Assembly: GCF_005845035.1 (NCBI RefSeq)
Contig: NZ_SPFO01000004.1
Span: 62,001 to 126,000 of the forward strand
DNA from: Collinsella aerofaciens
Lineage (GTDB): Bacteria > Actinomycetota > Coriobacteriia > Coriobacteriales > Coriobacteriaceae
Direction: 5' to 3'
DNA length: 64,000 nt
Shown here one piece after another: positions 26,331 to 33,307 of the stretch. The notes beneath the pieces were generated by a model. The model ran no database searches and was not told the DNA's origin. It was given only the letters and a program-made list of their open reading frames with translations. Positions within the stretch are counted from its first letter, which is position 1; each line of letters begins with the position of its first letter. Both the position numbers and the translations under genes were made by a program.

Positions 26331-26957
26331 ATGTCTACCAAGATTGAAGTCAATGCCATGGGCGATGCCTGCCCGCTGCCCGTCGTCAAGACGCTCAAAG
26401 CTCTGAAGCAGCTTAATGGCGAGGGCGCCGTCGTGACTGCGGTCGATAACGAGACCGCCGTCAAGAACATCTCCAAGATGGCGCAGGAGAAGGGCTGCAC
26501 GGCCTCGGTCGAGAAGATCTCGGACGCCGAGTGGCACGTGACTGTCGTGACCGTCGGTGCCGTGGCCGTTGCGGACCCCGAGCAGGACGGTGTTGCTTTT
26601 TGCGACGCCAGCGCCGGCAAGGGCAAACTCGTCATTTCCGTCTACACCGATTGCATGGGCCGTGGCGACGACGAGTTGGGCCACAAGCTCATGAAGGCGT
26701 TTATCTTTGCCGTGACGCAGCAGGAGGAGCTGCCCGCGACTATGCTGTTCTACAACGGCGGCGCCAAGCTCACCGTCGAGGGCTCGCCGGTGCTCGATGA
26801 CCTGAAGGGCCTGGCCGAGCAGGGTGTCGAGATTCTCACCTGCGGTACCTGCCTCGACCACTATGGCATTAAAGACCAGCTTGCGGTGGGCGAGGTCACC
26901 AACATGTACGTGATCGTGGAAAAGATGGAGCAGGCCGTGCGCGTCGTGCGCCCGTAG
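26331..26957 (+). CDS. yedF: YedF: selenium-metabolism sulfurtransferase-like protein (TusA-DsrE fusion)
   Basis: A 208-residue two-domain protein. Residues 1-75 form a TusA/SirA-like domain with the active cysteine in GDACPLPVVKTLKAL (~Cys13). Residues ~100-208 form a DsrE/F-like domain with cysteines in YTDCMGRGDDELG and LTCGTCLDHYG. This architecture is the family that co-occurs with selenium-using bacteria, and a role in selenium delivery is proposed but unproven. ATG 26331 follows GAAAGGAAAA. It is in a tight run selD-yedF-DUF3343-desulfurase. Confidence 0.88.
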   Translation: MSTKIEVNAMGDACPLPVVKTLKALKQLNGEGAVVTAVDNETAVKNISKMAQEKGCTASVEKISDAEWHVTVVTVGAVAVADPEQDGVAFCDASAGKGKLVISVYTDCMGRGDDELGHKLMKAFIFAVTQQEELPATMLFYNGGAKLTVEGSPVLDDLKGLAEQGVEILTCGTCLDHYGIKDQLAVGEVTNMYVIVEKMEQAVRVVRP

Positions 26958-26976
26958 CGTATTGGTTGGAGTTGCC

Positions 26977-27228
26977 ATGAGGGAGAAGCGCCCGGCGCTT
27001 GTCATCACGTTTCCTACCACGGCGGCCGCCATGGGCTGCGAGTCCCTGTGTATCGAGCGCGGCCTTCCCGGGCGAACGATTCCCGTGCCCGGGGAGGTCT
27101 CCGCTGGCTGCGGTCTGGCGTGGAAAGCCCTGCCTGCAGATGAGGAGCTGCTACGCGGCGAGCTTGCCGCGGCAGGCGTTCCCACCGAGGGCTTTACCGT
27201 GATCGATATGTGGGAGGTCGTGCGGTGA
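26977..27228 (+). CDS. DUF3343 protein
   Basis: A small 83-residue protein of the DUF3343 family, commonly found next to yedF and EF2568-type desulfurases. Its function is unknown. Features are an N-terminal ALVITFPTTAAAMGCESLC and the family core IPVPGEVSAGCGLAWKA with its single conserved cysteine. ATG 26977 follows TTGGAG. Its stop overlaps the GTG start of the desulfurase (GTGA), so the two are translationally coupled. A second, cysteine-rich member of this family is at 54920. Confidence 0.78.
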   Translation: MREKRPALVITFPTTAAAMGCESLCIERGLPGRTIPVPGEVSAGCGLAWKALPADEELLRGELAAAGVPTEGFTVIDMWEVVR

Positions 27229-28364
27229 TCTACCTGGATAACGCGGCGACGACCATGCACAAGCCGCAGACGGTCATCGGCGCCGTGACGCAGGCGATGT
27301 GTTCGCTCGGCAATGCCGGGCGCGGCGCCACGTCAGGTGCCCTCGATGCCGCGCGTACGATTCATGGTTGCCGCGCCAAGCTTGCGCGCCTGCTGGGATG
27401 CCCGCGTGCTGACCATGTGTGCTTTGCACCTAACTCGACGGCGGCGCTCAACACCGCCATCAACGGCGTGGTGCGTCCCGGCGACCGCGTGGTCACGACG
27501 GTGCTTGAGCACAACTCAGTGCTGCGTCCGCTTAATCGTCTTGCGGCTGAGCGGGGTGTGACCGTTGAGCATGCGGGCTGCGACGCGAACGGCGCGCTCG
27601 ACTACGACGAGCTCGGGCGGTTGGTCACGCCGGGCACGCGTGCCGTGGTTGTGACGCACGCCTCCAATGTGACCGGCAACGCGGTCGACATTGCGCGCGT
27701 GGCTGCCATCGCGCATGCGGCCGGCGCGCTGTTGATCGTCGATGCTTCGCAGTCTGCCGGCGCGATGCATGTCGATATGCGGGCTATGGGCCTCGACGTC
27801 GTGTGCTTTACCGGCCACAAGGGGCTCATGGGTCCACAGGGCACCGGCGGCTTGGCCGTGGCGGAGGGCGTTGACGTGGCTCCGTGGGCCATGGGCGGCA
27901 CGGGCGTGCACAGCTTCGATGCACTGCAGCCGCTTGAGTGGCCCACGCGCCTTGAGGCGGGCACGCTCAACGGTCACGGCGTTGCGGGACTTTCTGCCGG
28001 CCTCGACTTTATCGACGCCCAGGGTGGGGTCGAGGCGATTGCTGCCCACGAGCGTGCGCTCGCTGATCGCTTCCTTGCCGGTGTGCGCGAAATCCCCGGT
28101 ATTGCGCTCTACGGTGCGTTTGATCAGCCCGTGCGCTCGGCGATCGTCTCACTCAACGTGGGCGATATCGACTCTGCCGAGATCTCGGACGCGCTCATGC
28201 AAGGGTGGGGGATTGCGACGCGCCCCGGCGCCCATTGCGCTCCGCTCATGCACCGCGCGCTGGGAACCGAGCGCCAGGGCGTCGTCCGCTTCTCGTTTGG
28301 GTATTTCAACACTACCGAAGAAGTCGACACGGCTATCGATGCTCTGTGCGATTTAGCCTGCTAA
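27225..28364 (+). CDS. Cysteine desulfurase family protein, EF2568 type
   Basis: A 379-residue class V aminotransferase-fold PLP enzyme. It should release sulfur or selenium from cysteine or selenocysteine. The PLP lysine is in FTGHKGLMGPQGTGGL (~Lys198) and the likely persulfide/selenide cysteine is in RPGAHCAPLMH (~Cys338). The opening IYLDNAATTMHKP is typical. This subgroup tracks with selenium-dependent molybdenum hydroxylases. GTG 27225 overlaps the DUF3343 stop by 4 bp. It closes the operon, with a strong terminator 24 bp later. Confidence 0.88.
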   Translation: MIYLDNAATTMHKPQTVIGAVTQAMCSLGNAGRGATSGALDAARTIHGCRAKLARLLGCPRADHVCFAPNSTAALNTAINGVVRPGDRVVTTVLEHNSVLRPLNRLAAERGVTVEHAGCDANGALDYDELGRLVTPGTRAVVVTHASNVTGNAVDIARVAAIAHAAGALLIVDASQSAGAMHVDMRAMGLDVVCFTGHKGLMGPQGTGGLAVAEGVDVAPWAMGGTGVHSFDALQPLEWPTRLEAGTLNGHGVAGLSAGLDFIDAQGGVEAIAAHERALADRFLAGVREIPGIALYGAFDQPVRSAIVSLNVGDIDSAEISDALMQGWGIATRPGAHCAPLMHRALGTERQGVVRFSFGYFNTTEEVDTAIDALCDLAC

Positions 28365-28387
28365 AGCTGCTAGACCGTTTATACTTG

Positions 28388-28419
28388 CGGGACGGGTGTA
28401 TTTGCCCGTCCCGTTTTTG
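28388..28419 (+). terminator. Rho-independent terminator after the selenium operon
   Basis: CGGGACGGG (28388-28396) pairs with CCCGTCCCG (28405-28413), followed by TTTTTG. Confidence 0.9.
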
Positions 28420-28441
28420 TTTCGACCCGAAAGGTGTGCCT

Positions 28442-29800
28442 ATGGCCTCATCCGCTCCGCGCGGCCTGCGCTCCGACCATGTCGTTACCGTCGGCATTGC
28501 GCTGTTCTCGATGCTCTTTGGCGCCGGTAACCTCATCATTCCGCCGTTGCTGGCGCTCCAGGCCGGCACGGCCACACCGCTTGCCATGGTTGGCTTTTTG
28601 ATTGCCGCCATCGGCCTGCCCGTCATGGGCTTTATCGCCGTGGCGCTTGCCGGAACGGCGCGCGAGCTTGCCGGCCGCGTGCACCCCAAGTTCGGTGAGT
28701 TCTTTGTCGCGGCGGTGTATCTGGCCATCGGCCCGTGCCTGGCCATTCCGCGTACGAGCTCCACGGCCTTCGAGATGCTGGTGCCGCTGCTGCCCGAGGG
28801 CGTTTCGCTTGGCACGGCTCGTCTGGTGTTTGCCGTTGGCTTCTTTGTCGTCGCGTTTGTGCTCACGCTGCGTCCGGGTGTCATAACACGCGTGCTCGGC
28901 CGCATTACGGGCCCTGCGCTCATTGCGCTCATCGTGCTGGTTGTGGGTGCTGCCGTGATCTCGCCGCTGGGACCCGCTGCCGCGCCTCAGGCTCCCTACG
29001 ATGCAGGCGCTGCCGTGCAGGGCTTTTTGACCGGCTATCAGACCATGGACCTGCTCGCGTCGCTCGCCTTCGGCATCATCATCGCCGAGACCATCCACGA
29101 GCTGGGTGTTACCGATGACAAGCGCGTGGCCTTTGAGATTTCGCGTTCCGGCGTTATCGCCGGCGTGCTCATGGCCATCATCTACTGTGGCTTGGGCCTT
29201 GCCGGAATGCAGCTCGGCACCGTGATGCCCGACGCCACCAACGGCGCCGCCATCCTTGCCCGCTCTGCCTCCATGCACTTTGGCCTTGCCGGCACGGTCG
29301 TGGTCTTCGCCATCTTCTTCCTCGCCTGCATGAACGTGTGCATCGGCCTCATCAGCTGCTGCTCGCGCTACTTCTGCGAGACGTATGTGGTTAAAGGGGG
29401 AGCGGAGGCTTCCGAGGAGGCCATGCGCCGTCCCTTTGCGGTTCTCGCCTTTGTGTTCGCAGCGTTTTCGTGCGTGCTCTCCAACGTGGGCCTCGACGTG
29501 ATCCTTATGTTCTCGGTGCCCATGCTTAACGCCTTGTATCCCGTCGCCATCGTGCTGGTTCTCATGGGTTTGGTACACGGCTTTTGCGACGCTCATCCGC
29601 AGGTGTGGGTCTGGGTCGGCGGTGTGGTTGCCGTGCAGAGCGTGATCACCTCGGTCCGCGATGCGTTCTTTGCGGGCGCGTGGCTACCGTTTGATGTTCT
29701 TCCGCTGGCGGATATCGGTGCCGCGTGGGCGCCGGTTGCCGTGGCGGCGTTTGTGATCGGTCTGCTCCACAGCAAGTTTGTCGCACATTCGAGGAGCTAG
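28442..29800 (+). CDS. brnQ: Branched-chain amino acid:cation symporter (LIVCS family)
   Basis: An inner-membrane carrier for leucine, isoleucine and valine driven by Na+ or H+. It has 452 residues and about 12 hydrophobic segments, beginning VTVGIALFSMLFGAGNLIIPP, the hallmark N-terminal LIVCS sequence. Other family segments are GPCLAIPRTSSTAFEM and GYQTMDLLASLAFG. ATG 28442 lies after CGAAAGGTG. It stands alone between the selenium operon terminator and the tRNA promoter. Confidence 0.92.
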   Translation: MASSAPRGLRSDHVVTVGIALFSMLFGAGNLIIPPLLALQAGTATPLAMVGFLIAAIGLPVMGFIAVALAGTARELAGRVHPKFGEFFVAAVYLAIGPCLAIPRTSSTAFEMLVPLLPEGVSLGTARLVFAVGFFVVAFVLTLRPGVITRVLGRITGPALIALIVLVVGAAVISPLGPAAAPQAPYDAGAAVQGFLTGYQTMDLLASLAFGIIIAETIHELGVTDDKRVAFEISRSGVIAGVLMAIIYCGLGLAGMQLGTVMPDATNGAAILARSASMHFGLAGTVVVFAIFFLACMNVCIGLISCCSRYFCETYVVKGGAEASEEAMRRPFAVLAFVFAAFSCVLSNVGLDVILMFSVPMLNALYPVAIVLVLMGLVHGFCDAHPQVWVWVGGVVAVQSVITSVRDAFFAGAWLPFDVLPLADIGAAWAPVAVAAFVIGLLHSKFVAHSRS

Positions 29801-29811
29801 GGTTTCTGCGC

Positions 29812-29840
29812 TTGCACAGGCGGGGAGTCTCCCCTATAAT
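29812..29840 (+). promoter_or_regulatory. Sigma-70 promoter for the tRNA pair
   Basis: TTGCAC (29812-29817) and TATAAT (29835-29840) are separated by exactly 17 bp, 51 bp upstream of tRNA-Pro. It is one of the best consensus promoters in the window. Confidence 0.8.
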
Positions 29841-29891
29841 TTCCTTCGCTTTGGGACACGCAAGGTTTAGACCTTAGCTGCTCAACACCTT

Positions 29892-29968
29892 CGGGACGTG
29901 GCGCAGTTTGGTAGCGCGCCTGCTTTGGGAGCAGGATGTCGCAGGTTCAAATCCTGTCGTCCCGACCA
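29892..29968 (+). tRNA. tRNA-Pro (anticodon TGG)
   Basis: Acceptor stem CGGGACG (29892-29898) pairs with CGTCCCG (29958-29964), then ACCA, with the CCA encoded. The anticodon arm is CTGCTTTGGGAGCAG with TGG in the loop. The T-arm CAGGTTCAAATCCTG is intact. Confidence 0.95.
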
Positions 29969-29974
29969 TATCTT

Positions 29975-30048
29975 GCGGGCGTAGTTCAATGGCAGAACCC
30001 CAGCCTTCCAAGCTGATGACGCGGGTTCGATTCCCGTCGCCCGCTCCA
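29975..30048 (+). tRNA. tRNA-Gly (anticodon TCC)
   Basis: Acceptor stem GCGGGCG (29975-29981) pairs with CGCCCGC (30038-30044), then TCCA. The anticodon arm CAGCCTTCCAAGCTG holds TCC. The T-arm CGGGTTCGATTCCCG is intact. It is 6 bp after tRNA-Pro, so the two are co-transcribed. Confidence 0.95.
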
Positions 30049-30059
30049 TAAGATAGCTT

Positions 30060-30096
30060 AACGGCTCTGATTCCCTTTGGGATCAGAGCCGTTTTC
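30060..30096 (+). terminator. Rho-independent terminator after the tRNA pair
   Basis: AACGGCTCTGAT (30060-30071) pairs perfectly with ATCAGAGCCGTT (30082-30093), followed by TTC. Confidence 0.85.
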
Positions 30097-30129
30097 GTAA
30101 ACGTGCCGGGGACCCCACATCCCCACCTA

Positions 30130-30196
30130 AGTTGCGGTGAAATACGGACTGTTTTTCGGCTTTTATGGCCCATGTAGTCCGTATTTCACCGCAACT
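30130..30196. repeat. Long palindrome, family A copy 2
   Basis: Perfect 21-bp arms (30130-30150 and 30176-30196), AGTTGCGGTGAAATACGGAC-type, with a 25-nt loop. It precedes the AbiEi-like gene. Confidence 0.88.
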
Positions 30197-30360
30197 ATTT
30201 GTAAGGTTGGATTTTGATGCCGTTGGGAGGGTCGTAGCGACCGTCTACCGAGAGTGGAAATATTTTTTGAAGCTCTGACCTGCGGCGTCAAGCTTTTGGT
30301 CAGCTTTTGGCAAGGCCTGCGAACGGAAGCATGCGATAGCGTAATGGTATTCTCTCCGCC

Positions 30361-31383
30361 GTGATGGTTATGGGGTTGGCCATGCTCGATAAAGGCAAAC
30401 ATTTTCCGCAGTCATATGCAAGGATGCTATTCTCGGCCGTTGGAATTCATCAAGATGGACAGCTGCTTATAACAATTGATCCTTGGGATGAACGCCGCGC
30501 GCGTGAGCTTATGCAGGAAGAGATCATGCTTCGTCTTTACAACCACGTGTATGCGGATCCGGTCTATTGGAATAATCTTGGGGTTGAAGATCGTATCTTT
30601 CAGCTGGCATCCGCTATTGCGGTCGTTGAACCGGATGCTGTGTTCTGCGGAGCGACAGCAGCGCTGCTCTACGGCATCGGCTCGGCGTATACGCTTCTGG
30701 ATAAAGTGCAAGTGCTGCTGCCACGGTCTACAAGGCGTGATACGTATGAGTTCGTTGAATACAAGCGCTGGCGCCCGGGCGAAGTGTGGCGGCTTGGTCT
30801 GTTTACACTGACGGATCCGTGTCGAACGGTTGTTGATATCGCGCGATCGAGCGCCTTTCGCTATGCGCTGGGTTATGTCGATGGCTTGGCCCGTGAGTAC
30901 GATGTCGAGCGCGAAGAGCTGCGAGCATATGCGCAGGCAAATTGTCGAGGGCTGCATGGCATCGCGCGTGCTTTTGACGTTTTTGATTATATGGATGGCA
31001 GGTCAGGCAATGGCGGTGAGTCTGAGGCGAGAGCAGCGATGATTCTCGCTGGGGTTGCCGCGCCCGAGCTTCAAGTTGAGATAACGCGGCCGGGAAACGC
31101 TGGCTATTATCTAGCAGATTATGGCTGGCAGATGCCAGACGGCTCATGGACGCTGGCAGAGCTGCATGGGCTGGGCAAGTTTGAAGACGAGGCTCAAAAT
31201 AATGCAGAGCGGGCGGCGGCAAAAACGTATCGAGCGGCCCTCATGCGCGACGCGAACCTTCGCGCCATGGGCCACAACATCATTCATTTCAAACTCTCGG
31301 ACACCTACGACGTAGAATCGTTCGGTGCCATGATGCGCGGTTACGGCATTCCGACAACAAAACCCTACGCCGAATCCCGATAG
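30361..31383 (+). CDS. AbiEi-like / DUF559-like two-domain protein
   Basis: A protein of up to 340 residues. The N-terminal ~180 residues resemble AbiEi-type antitoxin or transcription-regulator folds (AVFCGATAALLYGI, then LTDPCRTVVDIARS). The C-terminal ~100 residues resemble the DUF559/Vsr-like nuclease fold (GGESEARAAMILAGV, YLADYGWQMPDGSWTLAELH, then LMRDANLRAMGHNIIHF). No AbiEii toxin partner is adjacent. Codon use is less GC-biased than its neighbours, and two copies of palindrome family A flank it, both suggesting acquisition. The start is uncertain: GTG 30361 or ATG 30382, the latter after TGGGG. Function is a family-level guess. Confidence 0.55.
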   Translation: MMVMGLAMLDKGKHFPQSYARMLFSAVGIHQDGQLLITIDPWDERRARELMQEEIMLRLYNHVYADPVYWNNLGVEDRIFQLASAIAVVEPDAVFCGATAALLYGIGSAYTLLDKVQVLLPRSTRRDTYEFVEYKRWRPGEVWRLGLFTLTDPCRTVVDIARSSAFRYALGYVDGLAREYDVEREELRAYAQANCRGLHGIARAFDVFDYMDGRSGNGGESEARAAMILAGVAAPELQVEITRPGNAGYYLADYGWQMPDGSWTLAELHGLGKFEDEAQNNAERAAAKTYRAALMRDANLRAMGHNIIHFKLSDTYDVESFGAMMRGYGIPTTKPYAESR

Positions 31384-31409
31384 AGAAATCGTTCGCGGTC
31401 CACCTTCAA

Positions 31410-31480
31410 TAAGTTGCGGTGAAATACGGACTGTTGAGGCCTTTAAAGGCATGAAACAGTCCGTATTTCACCGCAACTTA
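31410..31480. repeat. Long palindrome, family A copy 3
   Basis: Perfect 26-bp arms (31410-31435 and 31455-31480), TAAGTTGCGGTGAAATACGG-type, around a 19-nt loop. It lies between the AbiEi-like gene and the convergent PIN gene. Confidence 0.9.
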
Positions 31481-31493
31481 GGAGGGGATGGGG

Positions 31494-31970
31494 TTAGTGG
31501 CGGGGGCGGTGGCGGAGTTTGTCGATGGTGGAGTCGGTGCTTCGGCTGCGGGCTTCGGAGGCGCGGTCGCGGGCGTCGGCCGCGGTTTGGCGTTGGCGGC
31601 GGTAGTCGATCATGCCTTGGATGATGGGCTTGCCAAAGCTCACGACATCATCGTTGTAGATGGCGGTTCGGGCTGCGAGGAGGCAGTCGGTAAAGTCCAT
31701 ATGGGTCTTGCCAAAGAGTTTGATGGCAAGAGCGATAACGGTGGGCTCGTCGACCATGACGTCATCGAGCAGCTTGGTCATGGCCGTCGCAATCTCCACG
31801 CGCGGGACCTTGTAGACGTCGCGCAGCGTGACCACGACGCGCGTGATGATTTCGGGGTAGACACGAGCGGTGCGCGTGGCGATGACCTTGGCGGCGCGCG
31901 GTGACAGGACCTCGTCGTCGTTAAGCAGGTAGCGCAGGATGACGGTCTCGTCGATGATGGTGCTACTCAT
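31494..31970 (-). CDS. PIN-domain toxin, VapC-like
   Basis: A 158-residue PIN-fold protein, probably a ribonuclease toxin. It opens STIIDETVILRYLLNDD with the first acidic residue at about Asp7 and carries the late PIN motif MDFTDCLLAARTA (~residues 91-103). The C-terminal ~40 residues are basic and low in complexity. The start, ATG 31970, would overlap the end of the upstream antitoxin by 8 bp if that gene were intact, the usual toxin-antitoxin arrangement. The toxin frame itself is unbroken. Confidence 0.75.
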   Translation of the reverse strand: MSSTIIDETVILRYLLNDDEVLSPRAAKVIATRTARVYPEIITRVVVTLRDVYKVPRVEIATAMTKLLDDVMVDEPTVIALAIKLFGKTHMDFTDCLLAARTAIYNDDVVSFGKPIIQGMIDYRRQRQTAADARDRASEARSRSTDSTIDKLRHRPRH

Positions 31971-32288
31971 GGATATCTACTTCCTCGGGACCCAAAACCG
32001 ACTCATCGCTTTCTGTGGCTAGGTATTCAATCCAGGCATTGCGCTCCTCGGAGCGGCGATTGGGGTCCCGTATGCTTTGAGCAGTCCATAGGCGGCCGTG
32101 CCGTCCTTGGAGCGCACGGCGACCGGTTGAAATGGGAGCTTGCGCATCAAAATACTCTGCGCGACAAATAGACGGACAGCCTCGGCGAGCGATGTGCCCA
32201 TGGCGTCGTAGAGACGCTCGGCATGCTGCTTGTCTTCCTCGCGAATGCGCACCTGCAGGATGGCTCGTTTTTGAGTCGATGACATCAC
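31963..32288 (-). pseudogene. RelB/DinJ-type antitoxin, frameshifted
   Basis: From ATG 32288 the frame encodes a ribbon-helix-helix protein (KRAILQVRIREEDKQHAERL, then LAEAVRLFVAQSI), as in RelB/DinJ antitoxins. As sequenced it stops at 32019 after 89 residues, ending in an odd tail (GTPIAAPRSAMPGLNT). The neighbouring frame continues with an antitoxin-like acidic tail, DPNRRSEERNAWIEYLATES, to a stop at 31963 overlapping the toxin start. Adding one G to the GGG run near 32073-32075 restores a 108-residue protein. This could be a real mutation, a sequence error or programmed slippage. Confidence 0.7.
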
Positions 32289-32714
32289 TGGCCTCCCTTA
32301 ATGAGCGTGCAATTTGAATAGTCAAATACAACATCGGCTAATAATAGCCAATCTTACAACCACTACTTTATTGCACTAGAGTAATTGAGTGTAAACGATA
32401 TTACAAACGTACTACATCCTTCAGAAACGAGCGTGAAATCTCCCTTGGATGTACGCATGTAATACACTCACCTTTATAGCTTCTAGAGAATAATTCCAAC
32501 CTGCCAAAACCCCTGCAATACACCCGTATTGCAGGGCCTATGCTCAAGTTTGCCGCCTGCAACTGCGTATATTTAACCTGTATATCGTTGGAGGAATTCT
32601 ATCGAAGTGCCTGTTTCGCCGCATGCACTCGATACGCCGATGCCGGACCACGGGCGGTCCGGGGCAACGTCGACAGGGTCTCTCCGGCATGGGATTCAGG
32701 AGGGAGTGAACAAC
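32289..32714 (+). promoter_or_regulatory. Promoter and structured leader of the formate hydrogenlyase operon
   Basis: A 426-bp region with no clear gene, AT-rich up to about 32510. A perfect 11-bp inverted repeat CCCTGCAATAC/GTATTGCAGGG (32511-32521, 32526-32536) could be an operator or hairpin. Nearer hydN the sequence folds on itself: ATGCCGGA (32639-32646) with TCCGGCAT (32685-32692), and inside it CGGACC with GGTCCG. This makes a leader RNA element plausible, but it matches no riboswitch I know, including the Moco motif. An in-frame GTG at 32607 with GGAGGA ahead could extend hydN and is less likely. Confidence 0.45.
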
Positions 32715-33233
32715 ATGGGCAATAAACGAGTCGTGGCTGATTCTTCACGCTGCATTGGGTGCCAAACCTGTATGGCGGCGTGCATCGAGGCACACGATAT
32801 TCCCGGCAACATCGCCGCACCTCGCTTGCGCGTAACGCGCACCTACGAGATCTCCGCGCCGGTGGCATGTCACCACTGCGAGGATGCTCCGTGCGCGAAG
32901 GCCTGTCCTACGGGCGCCTTGTTCTTTGATCCAAAGAACCATCGTATCGGCGTCAACGAGGACAACTGCATCGGCTGCAAGAGCTGCGTCATGGCCTGCC
33001 CCTTTGGCGCCGTGAGCGTGGCGACCACGCAGGTCCCCGTCTTGATGGGTGACGTTCGCGTGGGTTCGCAGACTAAGAGCTTCGTGCTCAAGTGCGACCT
33101 ATGCGTGGACCGTCCCGGCGGTCCGGCGTGTGCCGAGGCGTGTCCGACCAAGGGCCTCACCCTGGTGGACGAGGAGCGTCTGGCAGAACTGACTGCCGAG
33201 CGTGCCCGCGCCACCATCGAAAACGAGGCGTAA
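32715..33233 (+). CDS. hydN: 4Fe-4S ferredoxin-type electron carrier, HydN/HycB-like
   Basis: A 172-residue polyferredoxin that probably carries electrons from formate dehydrogenase. Four [4Fe-4S] cysteine groups are visible: CIGCQTCMAAC (~residues 13-23), CHHCEDAPCAKACP (~52-65), CIGCKSCVMACP (~83-94) and CDLCVDRPGGPACAEACP (~124-141). ATG 32715 is about 10 bp after AGGAGGG. It begins the formate hydrogenlyase operon directly ahead of fdhF, the same order as hydN-fdhF-type loci elsewhere. Confidence 0.9.
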   Translation: MGNKRVVADSSRCIGCQTCMAACIEAHDIPGNIAAPRLRVTRTYEISAPVACHHCEDAPCAKACPTGALFFDPKNHRIGVNEDNCIGCKSCVMACPFGAVSVATTQVPVLMGDVRVGSQTKSFVLKCDLCVDRPGGPACAEACPTKGLTLVDEERLAELTAERARATIENEA

Positions 33234-33307
33234 GTGTCGGGCGACAGGCCCAATGATTGTCAAATAAGTACCGAGTATTCGGTAGCAGAGAAAGGAAGGA
33301 GGGTGTC

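Noticed and set aside
32607-33233. hydN starting at GTG 32607
   Set aside because: The added 36 residues (…HALDTPMPDHGRSG…) are not ferredoxin-like and run through the structured leader. ATG 32715 follows AGGAGGG and gives the standard N-terminus.
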